A stretch of DNA of 64,000 bases, from positions 88,718-152,717 of the forward strand of contig CAWDQZ010000020.1 of assembly GCA_963804595.1 (NCBI GenBank), in the 5' to 3' direction. The notes beneath the pieces are model-generated. The model saw nothing but the letters and a program-made list of their open reading frames with translations, ran no database searches and was not told the origin of the DNA. A program made the translations under genes and the position numbers. Below, piece by piece: positions 1 through 9,158 of the stretch (position 1 is the first letter of the stretch; every line of letters starts with the position of its first letter). Source of the DNA: DASUPK01 sp963804595 (GTDB lineage: Bacteria > Actinomycetota > Thermoleophilia > Solirubrobacterales > 70-9).

Positions 1-117
1 CAGATCAATCTGCCGGTCCTGATCCTTGACGAGGGCAAGACCGTGGTCGGCTCGGGCAAGATCGCCGACTGGGCGAACGCCCATCCCGCCTTTCAGCAGG
101 AGGTCGGAGGAGGATGA
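1..117 (+). CDS. C-terminal end of a thioredoxin-fold protein (glutaredoxin or GST N-domain type), truncated by the window edge
   Basis: Only the last 38 codons are present, ending in TGA at 115-117. The stretch LPVLILDEGKTVVGSGKIADW resembles the end of a thioredoxin fold in glutaredoxin-like or GST N-terminal domains, where a cis-proline (here in LPVL) precedes a strand and a 'GS..I..W' segment forms the last helix. The stop overlaps the purC start (ATGA), so the two are probably co-transcribed. The active-site CxxC or serine lies outside the window, so the assignment is tentative and no catalytic role can be claimed. Confidence 0.5.
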   Translation, partial: QINLPVLILDEGKTVVGSGKIADWANAHPAFQQEVGGG

Positions 118-968
118 CGACCTCGCTCTCCGATCTGAAGCTCCACGGCTCCGGCAAGGTCCGCGAGATCTATGAGGACGGCGACGAGCTGATCATGGTC
201 GCCTCCGATCGGATCTCGGTCTACGACGTGATCCTGCCGACCGAGATCCCCGACAAGGGCAAGGTCCTGACCCAGATGTCGCTCTTCTGGTTCGAGCTGA
301 CCGGAGAGATCGTCCCGAACCACTTCATCTCCGAGGACGTTCCAGACGAGGCCGCAGGCCGAGGGATGCGGGTACGGAGGCTCGATATGTACCCGATCGA
401 GTGCGTCGTCCGCGGTTATCTCTCCGGCTCGGGCTGGAAGGAGTACCAGCAGACCGGCGGGGTCTGCGGGATTCAGCTGCCCGGCGGGCTGAGGGAGTCC
501 GAGAAGCTGCGTGAACCGATCTTCACACCAGCGACCAAGGCCGAGCTCGGGGAGCACGACGAGAACATCGACTTCGACCGCGCGGTGGAGATCACCGGCG
601 ATCGGCACCTGATGGAGGAGCTGCGCCGGATATCGATCGAGATCTATGAGCGCGCGGCCGACCACGCCGCGGAGCGCGGAATCATCGTCGCCGACACGAA
701 GTTCGAGTTCGGCAGCTCGGCCGGTGCCGAGATCGTGCTGGCGGACGAGGTGCTGACGCCGGACTCCTCGCGCTTCTGGCCCCAGGACGGCTACGAGCCC
801 GGCCGCTCGCAGGCATCCTTCGACAAGCAGTACGTGCGCGACTACGCCGACTCGGTCGGCTGGGACCACAGCCCGCCTGGCCCGGAGCTTCCGGACGAGG
901 TGGTCCAGAACACGCGGGCCAAGTACGTCGAGGCGTACGAGCAGATAACGGACCACAAACTCGGTTGA
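114..968 (+). CDS. purC: Phosphoribosylaminoimidazole-succinocarboxamide synthase (SAICAR synthetase)
   Basis: This enzyme makes SAICAR from CAIR, aspartate and ATP in de novo purine synthesis, in the cytosol. The 284-residue product starts with the nucleotide-binding segment GSGKVREIY (about residues 12-20). It then carries ECVVRGYLSGSGW (about 97-109) and LADEVLTPDSSRFW (about 209-222), all typical of the long bacterial and actinobacterial PurC form. The ATG overlaps the stop of the preceding gene by the ATGA arrangement. It opens a purC-purS-purQ-purL block, which agrees with the function. The length is normal for the family and nothing looks damaged. Confidence 0.97.
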   Translation: MTTSLSDLKLHGSGKVREIYEDGDELIMVASDRISVYDVILPTEIPDKGKVLTQMSLFWFELTGEIVPNHFISEDVPDEAAGRGMRVRRLDMYPIECVVRGYLSGSGWKEYQQTGGVCGIQLPGGLRESEKLREPIFTPATKAELGEHDENIDFDRAVEITGDRHLMEELRRISIEIYERAADHAAERGIIVADTKFEFGSSAGAEIVLADEVLTPDSSRFWPQDGYEPGRSQASFDKQYVRDYADSVGWDHSPPGPELPDEVVQNTRAKYVEAYEQITDHKLG

Positions 969-1064
969 TCGCTTCGCCACAAGGTCGCGGCCACGGGCAG
1001 GCGCCCCACACAAGTCGCTCCGCGCTTCGCCCTTCGCTCCGAGATTGAGCGCCTTGGTGGCCGC

Positions 1065-1070
1065 TAGGCT
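1065..1070 (+). promoter_or_regulatory. Candidate -10 element TAGGCT before purS
   Basis: TAGGCT lies 6 nt before the GTG at 1077, and no clear Shine-Dalgarno sequence is present. The spacing would put the transcription start on or next to the start codon, giving a leaderless purSQL transcript. It favours GTG 1077 over TTG 1074 as the start. Confidence 0.45.
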
Positions 1071-1076
1071 GGATTG

Positions 1077-1310
1077 GTGAAGGCGAGGGTTCTGATCAGG
1101 CCCAAGGAGGGAATCCTGGATCCCCAGGGGAAGGCCGTCGAGCGAGCGCTGCCGGCGCTCGGTTTCGAGGGGATCCATGACGTCAGGGTCGGCCGGCTGG
1201 TCGAGCTGGAGGTCGATGATCCGGGCAAGCTCGACTCGCTCAGCGAGAAGCTGCTCGCCAACCCGCTGATCGAGGACTACGAGATCGTTCTGAACGGAGA
1301 CGGTGAATGA
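1077..1310 (+). CDS. purS: Phosphoribosylformylglycinamidine synthase subunit PurS
   Basis: PurS is the small bridging subunit of the three-part FGAM synthase (PurS, PurQ, PurL) and helps channel ammonia from PurQ to PurL. The roughly 77-residue product has the family pattern: an opening strand ending in IRPKEGILDPQG, a central GFEGIHDVRVGR (about 30-41), and a closing helix with LLANPLIEDYEI. TTG at 1074 is an alternative start; GTG at 1077 is preferred because TAGGCT ends exactly 6 nt upstream. It is followed directly by purQ and purL, whose short forms require PurS. Confidence 0.95.
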   Translation: MKARVLIRPKEGILDPQGKAVERALPALGFEGIHDVRVGRLVELEVDDPGKLDSLSEKLLANPLIEDYEIVLNGDGE

Positions 1311-1359
1311 GCCTCGCAACCCCAAGGCCGCGCCCGGACGCGGAGCGGAGGACGCGGCC

Positions 1360-2031
1360 GTGATAGGGGTCATCCAATTCCCCGGCTCTTGCGACGAGCG
1401 GGATGCGCTCGAGGCCGTTCGGCGCGTGGGTGAGGGCCGTCTCGTCTGGCACGAGGAGACCGATCTCTCCGGCCTCGACGGCGTCGTGATTCCTGGCGGC
1501 TTCTCCTACGGCGACTACCTGCGGGCGGGAGCGATAGCACGCTTCTCGCCGGCAATGGAGGCGGTAGCGCGGTTCGCGGGAGAGGGCGGACCAGTGCTCG
1601 GCATCTGCAACGGCTTCCAGGTCCTCTGCGAGGCCGGCCTGCTCCCCGGCGCTCTGCTTCCGAACGAGGGTCTGCGGTTCATCTGCAGACAGGTGGGGCT
1701 CGTTGCCGCCGACTTCGAGGGCCCGTTCGGCGCCGGGCTCGCGGCGGGCGACCGGCTCTCGATCCCGATAAAGCACATGAGCGGCCGCTACTTCGCCGCG
1801 GACGCCGAACTGGATCGCCTCGAGGTCGAGCGGCGAGTCGCGTTCCGGTATGCGTCCGGCCAGAACCCGAACGGGAGCGTCCGTGACATCGCCGGGGTGC
1901 TCAACGAGGGCCGGAACGTGCTGGGTCTGATGCCGCATCCCGAGCACGCCGTCGATCCTCTGACCGGATCCGATGACGGACTCGCCCTGTTCCGGGCCCT
2001 GGTCAGCTTGCCGCAGACCGCCGCCGCGTGA
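1360..2031 (+). CDS. purQ: Phosphoribosylformylglycinamidine synthase subunit PurQ (glutaminase)
   Basis: PurQ is the class I glutamine amidotransferase subunit of FGAM synthase and supplies ammonia to PurL. The core begins VIGVIQFPGSCD, as in the family. The nucleophile lies in GICNGFQ (Cys about 83), and the His/Glu pair of the triad is in MPHPEH near the C terminus. I chose GTG 1360 because GGAGG ends 8 nt upstream and the family N terminus starts there. The reading frame stays open to GTG 1303, which would add 19 residues and overlap purS. The end overlaps purL by GTGA, implying translational coupling. Confidence 0.95.
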   Translation: MIGVIQFPGSCDERDALEAVRRVGEGRLVWHEETDLSGLDGVVIPGGFSYGDYLRAGAIARFSPAMEAVARFAGEGGPVLGICNGFQVLCEAGLLPGALLPNEGLRFICRQVGLVAADFEGPFGAGLAAGDRLSIPIKHMSGRYFAADAELDRLEVERRVAFRYASGQNPNGSVRDIAGVLNEGRNVLGLMPHPEHAVDPLTGSDDGLALFRALVSLPQTAAA

Positions 2032-4241
2032 CGTCCACCGCCGAGCTGCCCACCGTCGAGCAGGCCGTCGAGCTCGGTCTAACCGAGGCCGAGTACGGGC
2101 GGATCGTCGAGCTGATCGGTCGGCCGCCGAACCAGGTGGAGCTGGCGATGTTCTCGCTGCTCTGGTCCGAGCATTGCGCCTACAAGCACTCCCGCAAGCT
2201 TCTCGGCCGCCTGCCGACCGAGGGGGAGCGCGTCGTGATGGGACCTGGCGAGAACGCCGGGGCCGTCGACGTGGGGAACGGCCACTCCGTCGCCTTCAAG
2301 GTCGAGTCGCACAATCACCCGAGCGCCGTCGAGCCGTTTCAGGGGGCCGCGACCGGGGTCGGCGGGATCCTGCGCGACGTCTTCGCGATCGGCGCCCGGC
2401 CGATCGCGGTGCTCGACTCGCTCCGCTTCGGCGAGCTCACCTCCGATCGGTCCCGCTACCTCTTCGAGGGCGCGGTCGCCGGGATCGGGCATTACGGGAA
2501 CTCGATCGGGGTGCCGAACGTCGGCGGCGAGGTCTACTTCGAACCCGCGTACGAGCACAACTGCCTGGTCAACGCAATGTGCGTGGGTCTCGCGCGGACG
2601 GACGAGCTGATCCGGTCGGCCGCCGCCGGCCCGGGCAATCTGCTGGTGATCATGGGCGCGTCCACCGGACGGGACGGGATCGGAGGGGCGTCCGTGCTGG
2701 CTTCGGCGGAGCTCGAGGCGGGCGATGACTCGAAGAGGCCCAGCGTCCAGATCGGCGACCCCTTCGAGGAGTCCAAGCTTCTCGAGTGCTGCCTGGAACT
2801 GCTCGGGCGCGACCTGTTCGTCTCGCTGCAGGACCTCGGCGCGGCGGGGCTGACGTCCTCGGCCGGAGAGATGGCCTCCAAGGGCGGAGTGGGGATCGAC
2901 ATCGACGTCCGGCGTGTGCCGCTGCGCGAAGACGACATGGAGCCGTTCGAGATCATGGTCTCGGAGTCGCAGGAGCGCATGCTGGCGGTGGTCGAGCCCG
3001 CAAAGCTCGACGAGGTGGTGGCGACCTGCGAGCGCTGGCAGACGGGCGCCGCCGCCATCGGCGAAATCACGGAAAGCGGCCGCCTCCGTGTACTCGATGA
3101 CGGTGTGGAGGTCGGGGATGTCCCGGTCACCGCGCTCGTCGACGAGTGCCCGCTCTATGACCTCGAGCCCGAGGAGCCAGGCGGGTGGATGTATGGAAAC
3201 GAGGTGACCCTCGAGGAGGACGGCGCCTCCGCGATCCTCAGTGCCCTGCTCGGCTGCTCGAACGTCGCCTCGAAGAGTTGGGCCTTCGAGCAGTACGACT
3301 CGGTGGTCGGCTCGCGGACCGCGCGGCGGCCGGAGGACGCCGACGCGGCTGTGCTGATCCTGCCGGAGTCCGATCGCGCGATCGCGGTGGCGATCGACGG
3401 GAACGGACGGCGGGTCGCCTGCGACCCGTATGCCGGTGCCGTCGAGGCCGTGATGGAGTGCGCGCAGAACCTCGCCTGCGTGGGCGCCGAGCCGCTCGGC
3501 CTGACCAACTGCCTCAACTTCGGCAACCCGGAGAAGCCCAACGTCGCGTGGCAGCTCGATCGCGCGGTTCTGGGCCTGGCGGATGCCTGCCTGGGCCTGC
3601 GGATCCCCGTCGTCGGGGGCAACGTCTCGCTCTACAACGAGACCGAGCACGGCCCGATCTACCCGACACCCGTGGTCGGCATGGTGGGCGAGCTGCCCGA
3701 TCCGGCGCGCGCCCCCGGGATCGCGCCGCGGGACGGCGATCGACTGGTCCTGGTGGGCCCGTTCGCCCCCTCCCTCGCGGGCTCGGAGCTCGCCAAGCAG
3801 CGCGGCGAGCTGGACGCAGGGCTGCCGCAGGTGGAGATCGGCGCGATCGCCGCTTCACTCCGCTTCGTCCGCCAGGGGGTGCGGGACGGCATCGCGACCG
3901 CGGCGCACGACGTCAGCGACGGTGGCCTCGCCTGCGCACTCGCGGAGATGGCGATCGCGGCCGGATCGGGGATCGATGCAGACCTCGACCCGCTGGTCGA
4001 GCTGCGCGGCGGGTCGGGCGAGAGCTGCCTGTTCGGGGAGGGCCCCGGCGGGATCGTGCTCGCCGTCTCGGCCGACGGTCTCCGGCGGCTTCTCGAGGCG
4101 GCCGAGGACGCCGGCGTGGAGGCTCTCGAGATCGGCTCCGTCCACGGGGACAGGTTGGCCTTCTCGGCCGCCGAGCGCGACGTTTCGCTGACCCTGGCCG
4201 ACGCTGAGCGCGCCTGGCGTTCGCTTCCCGAGAGCCTCTGA
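2028..4241 (+). CDS. purL: Phosphoribosylformylglycinamidine synthase subunit PurL (synthetase)
   Basis: PurL is the ATP-dependent synthetase subunit that converts FGAR to FGAM using ammonia from PurQ. At 737 residues it is the short PurL lacking a fused glutaminase, consistent with separate purS and purQ just upstream. Recognisable segments include LWSEHCAYKHSRK (about 45-57), FKVESHNHPSAVEPF (the ATP/FGAR site, about 90-104), GRDGIGGASVLAS, and VVGGNVSLYNE in the second half, reflecting the internal AIRS-type duplication. The GTG start overlaps the purQ stop. A weak hairpin CCCCG-ATT-CGGGG follows at 4264-4276. Confidence 0.97.
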   Translation: MTSTAELPTVEQAVELGLTEAEYGRIVELIGRPPNQVELAMFSLLWSEHCAYKHSRKLLGRLPTEGERVVMGPGENAGAVDVGNGHSVAFKVESHNHPSAVEPFQGAATGVGGILRDVFAIGARPIAVLDSLRFGELTSDRSRYLFEGAVAGIGHYGNSIGVPNVGGEVYFEPAYEHNCLVNAMCVGLARTDELIRSAAAGPGNLLVIMGASTGRDGIGGASVLASAELEAGDDSKRPSVQIGDPFEESKLLECCLELLGRDLFVSLQDLGAAGLTSSAGEMASKGGVGIDIDVRRVPLREDDMEPFEIMVSESQERMLAVVEPAKLDEVVATCERWQTGAAAIGEITESGRLRVLDDGVEVGDVPVTALVDECPLYDLEPEEPGGWMYGNEVTLEEDGASAILSALLGCSNVASKSWAFEQYDSVVGSRTARRPEDADAAVLILPESDRAIAVAIDGNGRRVACDPYAGAVEAVMECAQNLACVGAEPLGLTNCLNFGNPEKPNVAWQLDRAVLGLADACLGLRIPVVGGNVSLYNETEHGPIYPTPVVGMVGELPDPARAPGIAPRDGDRLVLVGPFAPSLAGSELAKQRGELDAGLPQVEIGAIAASLRFVRQGVRDGIATAAHDVSDGGLACALAEMAIAAGSGIDADLDPLVELRGGSGESCLFGEGPGGIVLAVSADGLRRLLEAAEDAGVEALEIGSVHGDRLAFSAAERDVSLTLADAERAWRSLPESL

Positions 4242-4277
4242 GCAGGGAAATCCCCGGTTGCAGCCCCGATTCGGGGG

Positions 4278-4283
4278 TAGGAT
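4278..4283 (+). promoter_or_regulatory. Candidate -10 element TAGGAT before the first propeller gene
   Basis: TAGGAT lies 6 nt before the GTG at 4290 with no Shine-Dalgarno sequence. It is the same layout as at many other starts in this window and suggests the gene is transcribed separately from purL. Confidence 0.4.
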
Positions 4284-4289
4284 CAAAAC

Positions 4290-5598
4290 GTGTTCGGGCG
4301 ACGCCTCTCGCACGCCGGTCACTCGCACCACTCGGATCACCCACTGAGGAGAAGGGTGGTCCTGACGCTCCTTGCCGCTGCGCTGCTGGCGGCTGTGGCG
4401 CTGCTGATCGCGCCGCCGCATGCGCATGGCAACTTCGTCTACTGGGCGAACAACCAGTGCGTCCGGCTCATCGGCCGCGCGAAGATCAACGGAGCCGGGG
4501 CCGAACAACAACTTCATCCCGGGTCAAGGCAGACGCGCTGCGGTCGCCGTCGACTCGAGGTTCGTCTACTGGACCAACAACCGACCCCACGAGCATCGGC
4601 CGAGCGAACCTCGACGGCACCGGCGTCGAATCCCAGCTTCATCACGACCGGTGTCACCGACCCGACCGGGATCGCAGTGACCCTCATTCGGGATCTACTG
4701 GGTGAACACGACGGTGGGCCGACACGATCGGTCGCGCCAACATCGACGGCAGCGAATCCGCAGGCCAACTTCATCACGGCCCGGTGGAAGCGTCACCTGC
4801 GGGCTGGCCGCCGACTCGAGCTTCCTCTACTGGGTCAACACGGCGGGGCCCGCATCGGCCGGCGCCCTCGACGGGCGCGGGACCGGCGGACCCGAACTTT
4901 CACCACCGCGAGCCGCATACGTCGATGGGCTGGCGGTCGACCCGACTTCCTCTACTGGGGACGCCGACATCCGGCACGACCGTGAGTCGGCCGCGCGGCC
5001 GGTCGGCGGGCGGCACCCCGACCGGCCCTTCATTCCCGCCCAACCCCATCAACGGCAAGGTCCGTGCGGGCGTGGCGGTCAACTCCCAGTTCGTCTTCTG
5101 GGGCAGATCCGCTGGACGATGAGCCGCGATCGGTCGCGCCAACATCAACGGCGCCGCGCCGAACCCGACCTTCCCGAGCCCAGCACCGACCGCTGCCTGC
5201 TGGCCGCTGCGCCCTCCAACAAGATCACCGTCAACTCGGTCAAGAAGAACAAGAAGAAGGGCACGGCGTCGATCAACGCCAAGGTGCCGGGACCGGGCCA
5301 GGCCACGCTCAACCAGACGAGCACGCCGCCCGACGTCAACGCGGTCGCGGCAGGCGTCAAGCAGGTCGGGCTGACGATCACCCAGGCCTCCTCCTTCAAG
5401 CTCGCGGTGAAGCCGACCGGCAAGACCGCGAAGAAGCTCAACAAGACGATCAAGAAGCAGCTGAAGAAGAAGAACAAGGCGAAGGCCAAGGTGAACGTGA
5501 CGGTGTTCATCCACTTCGTGCCGGCCGGCGTCGCGGGGGTCCCCAACACGCAGCAGGTCACGGTCACGCTGGTGAAGCAGAAGACCAAGAAGAAGTAG
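4290..5598 (+). pseudogene. Frameshifted secreted YWTD-type beta-propeller protein, tandem paralogue of the next gene
   Basis: The frame opens with a basic leader and hydrophobic signal segment, then HGNFVYWANN. Conceptual translation jumps between frames at least eight times between about 4490 and 5120. Pieces recognisable in different frames include NNNFIPGQG, RFVYWTNN, TSIGRANLDGTG, CGLAADSSFLYWVNT and NKITVNSVKKNKKKG. The last frame runs cleanly to 5598. Concatenated, they rebuild the same six 'YW..IGRA.LDG' blades and lysine-rich C-terminal domain as the intact neighbour. Several breaks are repaired by removing one base, for example one G near 4497-4500 and one C near 4582. Either the gene has decayed or this stretch is poorly sequenced. 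The function is unknown; a secreted or surface protein is likely. Confidence 0.75.
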
Positions 5599-5608
5599 TA
5601 GCCCCGGT

Positions 5609-6862
5609 TTGAATCGAAGCGCATCCGGACGACGTCTGCCGCAGGGCGGGATGGCCGCCTCATTCCTCGCGGCGCTGGTGCTGTTGATTGCGGCCCCGCA
5701 GGCACGCGCGAACTTCGTCTACTGGACGAGCGGCGCGCCGAACTCGACGATTGCGCGGGCGAAGCTCAACGGCACGGCGCTGAACCCGGCGTTCATCGCC
5801 GGACTCAACAGCCCGCATGGCGTCGCGACCGACTCGAAGTTCATCTACTGGACACAGGGCGACTCCACGACCGGCTCAATCGGTAGAGCCGACCTTGACG
5901 GGACGGACGCCAATCCGGACTTCATCCCGCATTCGGCCGGGGTGAGCGATCCCTCGGGGATCGCGTTGACTCCCGACGCGATCTACTGGCAGAACGGCGG
6001 CGGGAGCATCGGCCGGGCGAACATCGACGGCTCGGCGCCGAATCCCGTGTTCATCGCCACCACCAACAGCACCTGCGGGCTGGCCGCCGACTCCAACTTC
6101 CTCTACTTCCTGAACAACGGCGGCACCCAGATCGGTCGCGCGACGCTCGACGGAGCGACGGTCGCCCCCGACTTCGCCCCGATCCCCGAGGCCTTCTGCG
6201 GCCTCTCGGTCGATTACAACTACCTCTACTGGGGATCCGACAGCGGCAACACGGTCGGGGTGGTGCCGGTCGTCGGCGGACCCGCTCAGGCGGACTACAT
6301 CGATGCGGGGACGACGGGTGGAGGACCGAGCGGTGTCGCGGTCAACTCGCAATTCATCTTCTGGGGGAATTACGACACGGGCGCGATCGCACGCGCCAAC
6401 CTCAACGGCGCGTCACCGAAGCTCGCGTTGATTCCCGCTGCGGGGGTCGCCGGACCCGCGGACGCGTCGCAGCTCACAGCCGCACCCGCCAACAAGATCA
6501 CGGTGAACTCGGTGACGAACATCAGGAAGAAGGGAACCGCGATCATCCAGGCCAGGGTGCCGGGTCCCGGGCTCGTGACGCTCGATGAGACGAACTCGGC
6601 TGCCGACGTCGGCGCGTCCGCAGCGGGGGTCGAGCAGGTGAGCATGAGCCTGCCGCGGGCCGAGGTCTTCGAGCTGACCGTGAAGCCGGTGGGGAAGACG
6701 GCGAGGATGCTCAAGAAGCGGGTCCTGAAGAAGGGCAAGGGCCGGGTCGCGGTCGGTGTCTTCATCCGCTTCGTGCCGGCGACAGTCGCGGGGGTCCCGA
6801 ACACCGAACCCGTCACGGTCACGCTGATCAAGAAGGGTCGGCGGCAGAAGCCGAGGAGGTAG
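5609..6862 (+). CDS. Secreted six-bladed YWTD-type beta-propeller protein of unknown function
   Basis: The 417-residue product has a basic N terminus, a hydrophobic segment (about 15-31) and a likely cleavage near QARA|NF, so export is expected. Six repeats of about 40-47 residues follow, each starting with an aromatic strand (FVYWTSG, FIYWTQG, AIYWQNG, FLYFLNN, YLYWGSD, FIFWGNY) and most containing an 'IGRA.LDGT..NP.FI' half. This matches the blade count of YWTD propellers. A C-terminal domain of about 120 residues (NKITVNSV through VTVTLIKKGRRQKPRR) is lysine-rich and strand-forming. The start is TTG 5609 or ATG 5651. It interrupts the purine cluster, and nothing in the sequence ties it to purine metabolism. 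Confidence 0.8.
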   Translation: MNRSASGRRLPQGGMAASFLAALVLLIAAPQARANFVYWTSGAPNSTIARAKLNGTALNPAFIAGLNSPHGVATDSKFIYWTQGDSTTGSIGRADLDGTDANPDFIPHSAGVSDPSGIALTPDAIYWQNGGGSIGRANIDGSAPNPVFIATTNSTCGLAADSNFLYFLNNGGTQIGRATLDGATVAPDFAPIPEAFCGLSVDYNYLYWGSDSGNTVGVVPVVGGPAQADYIDAGTTGGGPSGVAVNSQFIFWGNYDTGAIARANLNGASPKLALIPAAGVAGPADASQLTAAPANKITVNSVTNIRKKGTAIIQARVPGPGLVTLDETNSAADVGASAAGVEQVSMSLPRAEVFELTVKPVGKTARMLKKRVLKKGKGRVAVGVFIRFVPATVAGVPNTEPVTVTLIKKGRRQKPRR

Positions 6863-7013
6863 GCCCCGCCCGGGTGCTCTCCGGCCCTGCAAATCGCCGC
6901 ATTTTGGGGGAGTGCACGCTGCCGGGCGCGCCGTGCCCGCTGCTACCCTCCGTTTGCGGGCTGCAGTCCTGCCCGGCCATTCGATCTCCAGAGGTTGAGA
7001 CACCTCCACAGAC

Positions 7014-8486
7014 GTGACCGACGCGCGATTTGACGTTCCCGATCGCGATGGCCCGCGCGATGAATGCGGGGTCTTCGGCGTGTACGCACCCGGCCGCGAC
7101 GTGGCCCGCCTCGCCTACTTCGGGCTCTACGCGCTTCAGCATCGCGGCCAGGAGTCGGCGGGGATCGCAACCTGCGAGGGCGGTCACATCACGACCCTGC
7201 GGGAACTCGGGTTGGTCTCACAGGTCTTCGACGAGGACAAGTTGCGCGCTCTCGCAGGCGACATGGCCATCGGGCACGTGCGCTACTCGACCACGGGCGG
7301 GGGCGCGTGGGAGAACGCGCAGCCGGTATGGCGCGACGACGGCCGGGAGCTGGCCCTCGCGCACAACGGCAACCTGACCAACGCGGTCGAGCTCTACAAC
7401 GAGCTGACCGAGGCGGGGGTTCACCTGCGCGGCACCTCCGACTCCGAGATCATGGCCGCGCTCCTCTCCCGGACCGCCGGGGAGGGGGATGCGTGGATCG
7501 AGGACGCTGTGGCCGAGGTCATGCCGCGCCTCGAAGGTGCCTATTCGACGGTGGTGATGACCAAGCACGCCGTGGTCGCGTTTCGCGATCCCCACGGGGT
7601 GCGGCCGCTGGCCCTGGGCAAGATCAAGGCCGGCGACGGCTTCGACGAGTCCTTCGTGGTCGCGTCCGAGAGCTGCGCCTTCGACATCATCGGCGCGCAG
7701 ATGATCCGCGAGGTGCAGCCCGGTGAGCTGGTCTCGCTGACAGCGCGCGGGCTGGAGATGAAGCCGGTGATCCAGGGGGAGAGGCCGGCGCAGTGCGTGT
7801 TCGAGCACATCTACTTCTCCCGGCCCGACTCGCGGCTCGAGAACCGGGTTCTGCAGGAGGTCCGCGGGCGGATGGGCGAGCTGCTCGCCGAGGAGGCGCC
7901 GGTGGACGCCGATCTTGTGATCTCGGTCCCGGATTCCGGGAACCCGATGGCGAACGGCTTCGCCCGGGCGACGGGCCTGCCGAAGGACGACGGGCTGATC
8001 AAGAACCGCTACGTCGCGCGCACCTTCATCCAGCCGGGCCAGGAGCTGCGGAAGCACGGGCTGCGAATGAAGTTCAACCCGCTTCCCGAGATCGTCGCCG
8101 GCAAACGGGTGGTGGTCGTCGACGACTCCATCGTGCGGGGGAACACCACACGCCAGATCGTCGCCATGCTGAAGGAGGCCGGGGCGACCGAGGTCCACCT
8201 GCGGATCTCGGCGCCGCCGATCCGGCATCCATGCCATTACGGGATCGACATGTCGACCCGCGAGGAGATGATCGCCCACGACCGCACGGTCGAGGAGATC
8301 GCCGAGGAGCTGGGGGCTGACTCGCTCGCCTACCTCTCGATGGACGCGGTCTACGAGGCGATCGGCACGCCTCGGGAGAAGCACTGCGACGCCTGCTTCA
8401 CGGGCGAGTACCCACTCGGGGATCCCGAGAGCGCGAACGGCAAGTTCGCACTCGAGGAGATCGCGGTCGTTCCGGCTTCGCGATAA
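7014..8486 (+). CDS. purF: Amidophosphoribosyltransferase (PRPP amidotransferase), iron-sulfur type
   Basis: PurF commits PRPP to purine synthesis by making 5-phosphoribosylamine with glutamine-derived ammonia. The 490-residue product begins with a 17-residue propeptide before ECGVFGV, so Cys18 becomes the N-terminal nucleophile after processing. The PRPP-binding loop is VVVVDDSIVRGNT (about 368-380). Cysteines in QCVFEHIY, RHPCHYG and HCDAC match the four 4Fe-4S ligands of the Bacillus-type enzyme, so this is the oxygen-sensitive iron-sulfur form. The start is GTG 7014 and has no strong ribosome-binding site. purN and purH follow. Confidence 0.97.
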   Translation: MTDARFDVPDRDGPRDECGVFGVYAPGRDVARLAYFGLYALQHRGQESAGIATCEGGHITTLRELGLVSQVFDEDKLRALAGDMAIGHVRYSTTGGGAWENAQPVWRDDGRELALAHNGNLTNAVELYNELTEAGVHLRGTSDSEIMAALLSRTAGEGDAWIEDAVAEVMPRLEGAYSTVVMTKHAVVAFRDPHGVRPLALGKIKAGDGFDESFVVASESCAFDIIGAQMIREVQPGELVSLTARGLEMKPVIQGERPAQCVFEHIYFSRPDSRLENRVLQEVRGRMGELLAEEAPVDADLVISVPDSGNPMANGFARATGLPKDDGLIKNRYVARTFIQPGQELRKHGLRMKFNPLPEIVAGKRVVVVDDSIVRGNTTRQIVAMLKEAGATEVHLRISAPPIRHPCHYGIDMSTREEMIAHDRTVEEIAEELGADSLAYLSMDAVYEAIGTPREKHCDACFTGEYPLGDPESANGKFALEEIAVVPASR

Positions 8487-8519
8487 CGGGCACGCCGGGC
8501 GATCCGAAAGGATGCGGTC

Positions 8520-9146
8520 GTGAGTCAGTTCCGCATCGTCGTGCTCGCGTCGGGCGGCGGCACGAACCTCCAGGCGATTCTTGACCAGTTGCACACCGGC
8601 GAGGAGGGGATCGAGGTCGTCGGCGTGGGGTCGGACAAGCCTGGTGCCAGGGCGCTCGAGCGGGCCCGACGGGCCGGCGTGGAAACGGCACTCTTTCCGA
8701 CCGACGAGTACGGAGACCGCGCGGCCCGAGACCAGGCGCTCGGCGACTGGATCGAGGGGCTCGAGGTCGATCTGGTCGTCCTGGCCGGCTACATGCAGCT
8801 GCTCTCGAGCGAGTTCGTGACGCGGTTTCGGAACCGGGTGATCAACGTGCACCCGGCGCTGCTGCCGTCCTTCCCGGGCATCGATGCGCTGCAGCAGGCG
8901 ATCGACCACGGCTCGAAGATCACGGGGGTGACGGTTCACTTCGTCGACGAGGGGGTGGACTCGGGGCCGATCATCATGCAGCGGCCGGTGCCGATCCCGC
9001 CGAGCCGCGACTGGGACGAGGCGGAGAGGGCGATTCACGCCACCGAGCACGCGCTGCTGCCGGAGACGATCCGGCTGATCGCAGCCGGACGGGTCCGGAT
9101 CGACGAGACCAACCCCCGCCTCGTTCACATCGATCCGGAGTCTTAG
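8520..9146 (+). CDS. purN: Phosphoribosylglycinamide formyltransferase
   Basis: PurN formylates GAR to FGAR with 10-formyltetrahydrofolate. The 208-residue product shows the N-terminal phosphate-binding loop VLASGGGTNLQAI (about 7-19), and the catalytic Asn-His-Asp set in RVINVHPALLPSFPG and GVTVHFVDEGVDSGPII. GTG 8520 has AAAGG about 8 nt upstream. The gene sits between purF and purH. Its TAG stop codon is also the first half of the TAGACT hexamer that precedes purH. Confidence 0.96.
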   Translation: MSQFRIVVLASGGGTNLQAILDQLHTGEEGIEVVGVGSDKPGARALERARRAGVETALFPTDEYGDRAARDQALGDWIEGLEVDLVVLAGYMQLLSSEFVTRFRNRVINVHPALLPSFPGIDALQQAIDHGSKITGVTVHFVDEGVDSGPIIMQRPVPIPPSRDWDEAERAIHATEHALLPETIRLIAAGRVRIDETNPRLVHIDPES

Positions 9147-9149
9147 ACT
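9144..9149 (+). promoter_or_regulatory. Candidate -10 element TAGACT before purH
   Basis: TAGACT includes the purN stop codon and ends 9 nt before the purH GTG. This spacing fits a leaderless or near-leaderless internal promoter. No Shine-Dalgarno sequence is seen for purH. Confidence 0.4.
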
Positions 9150-9158
9150 CGCGGATCC

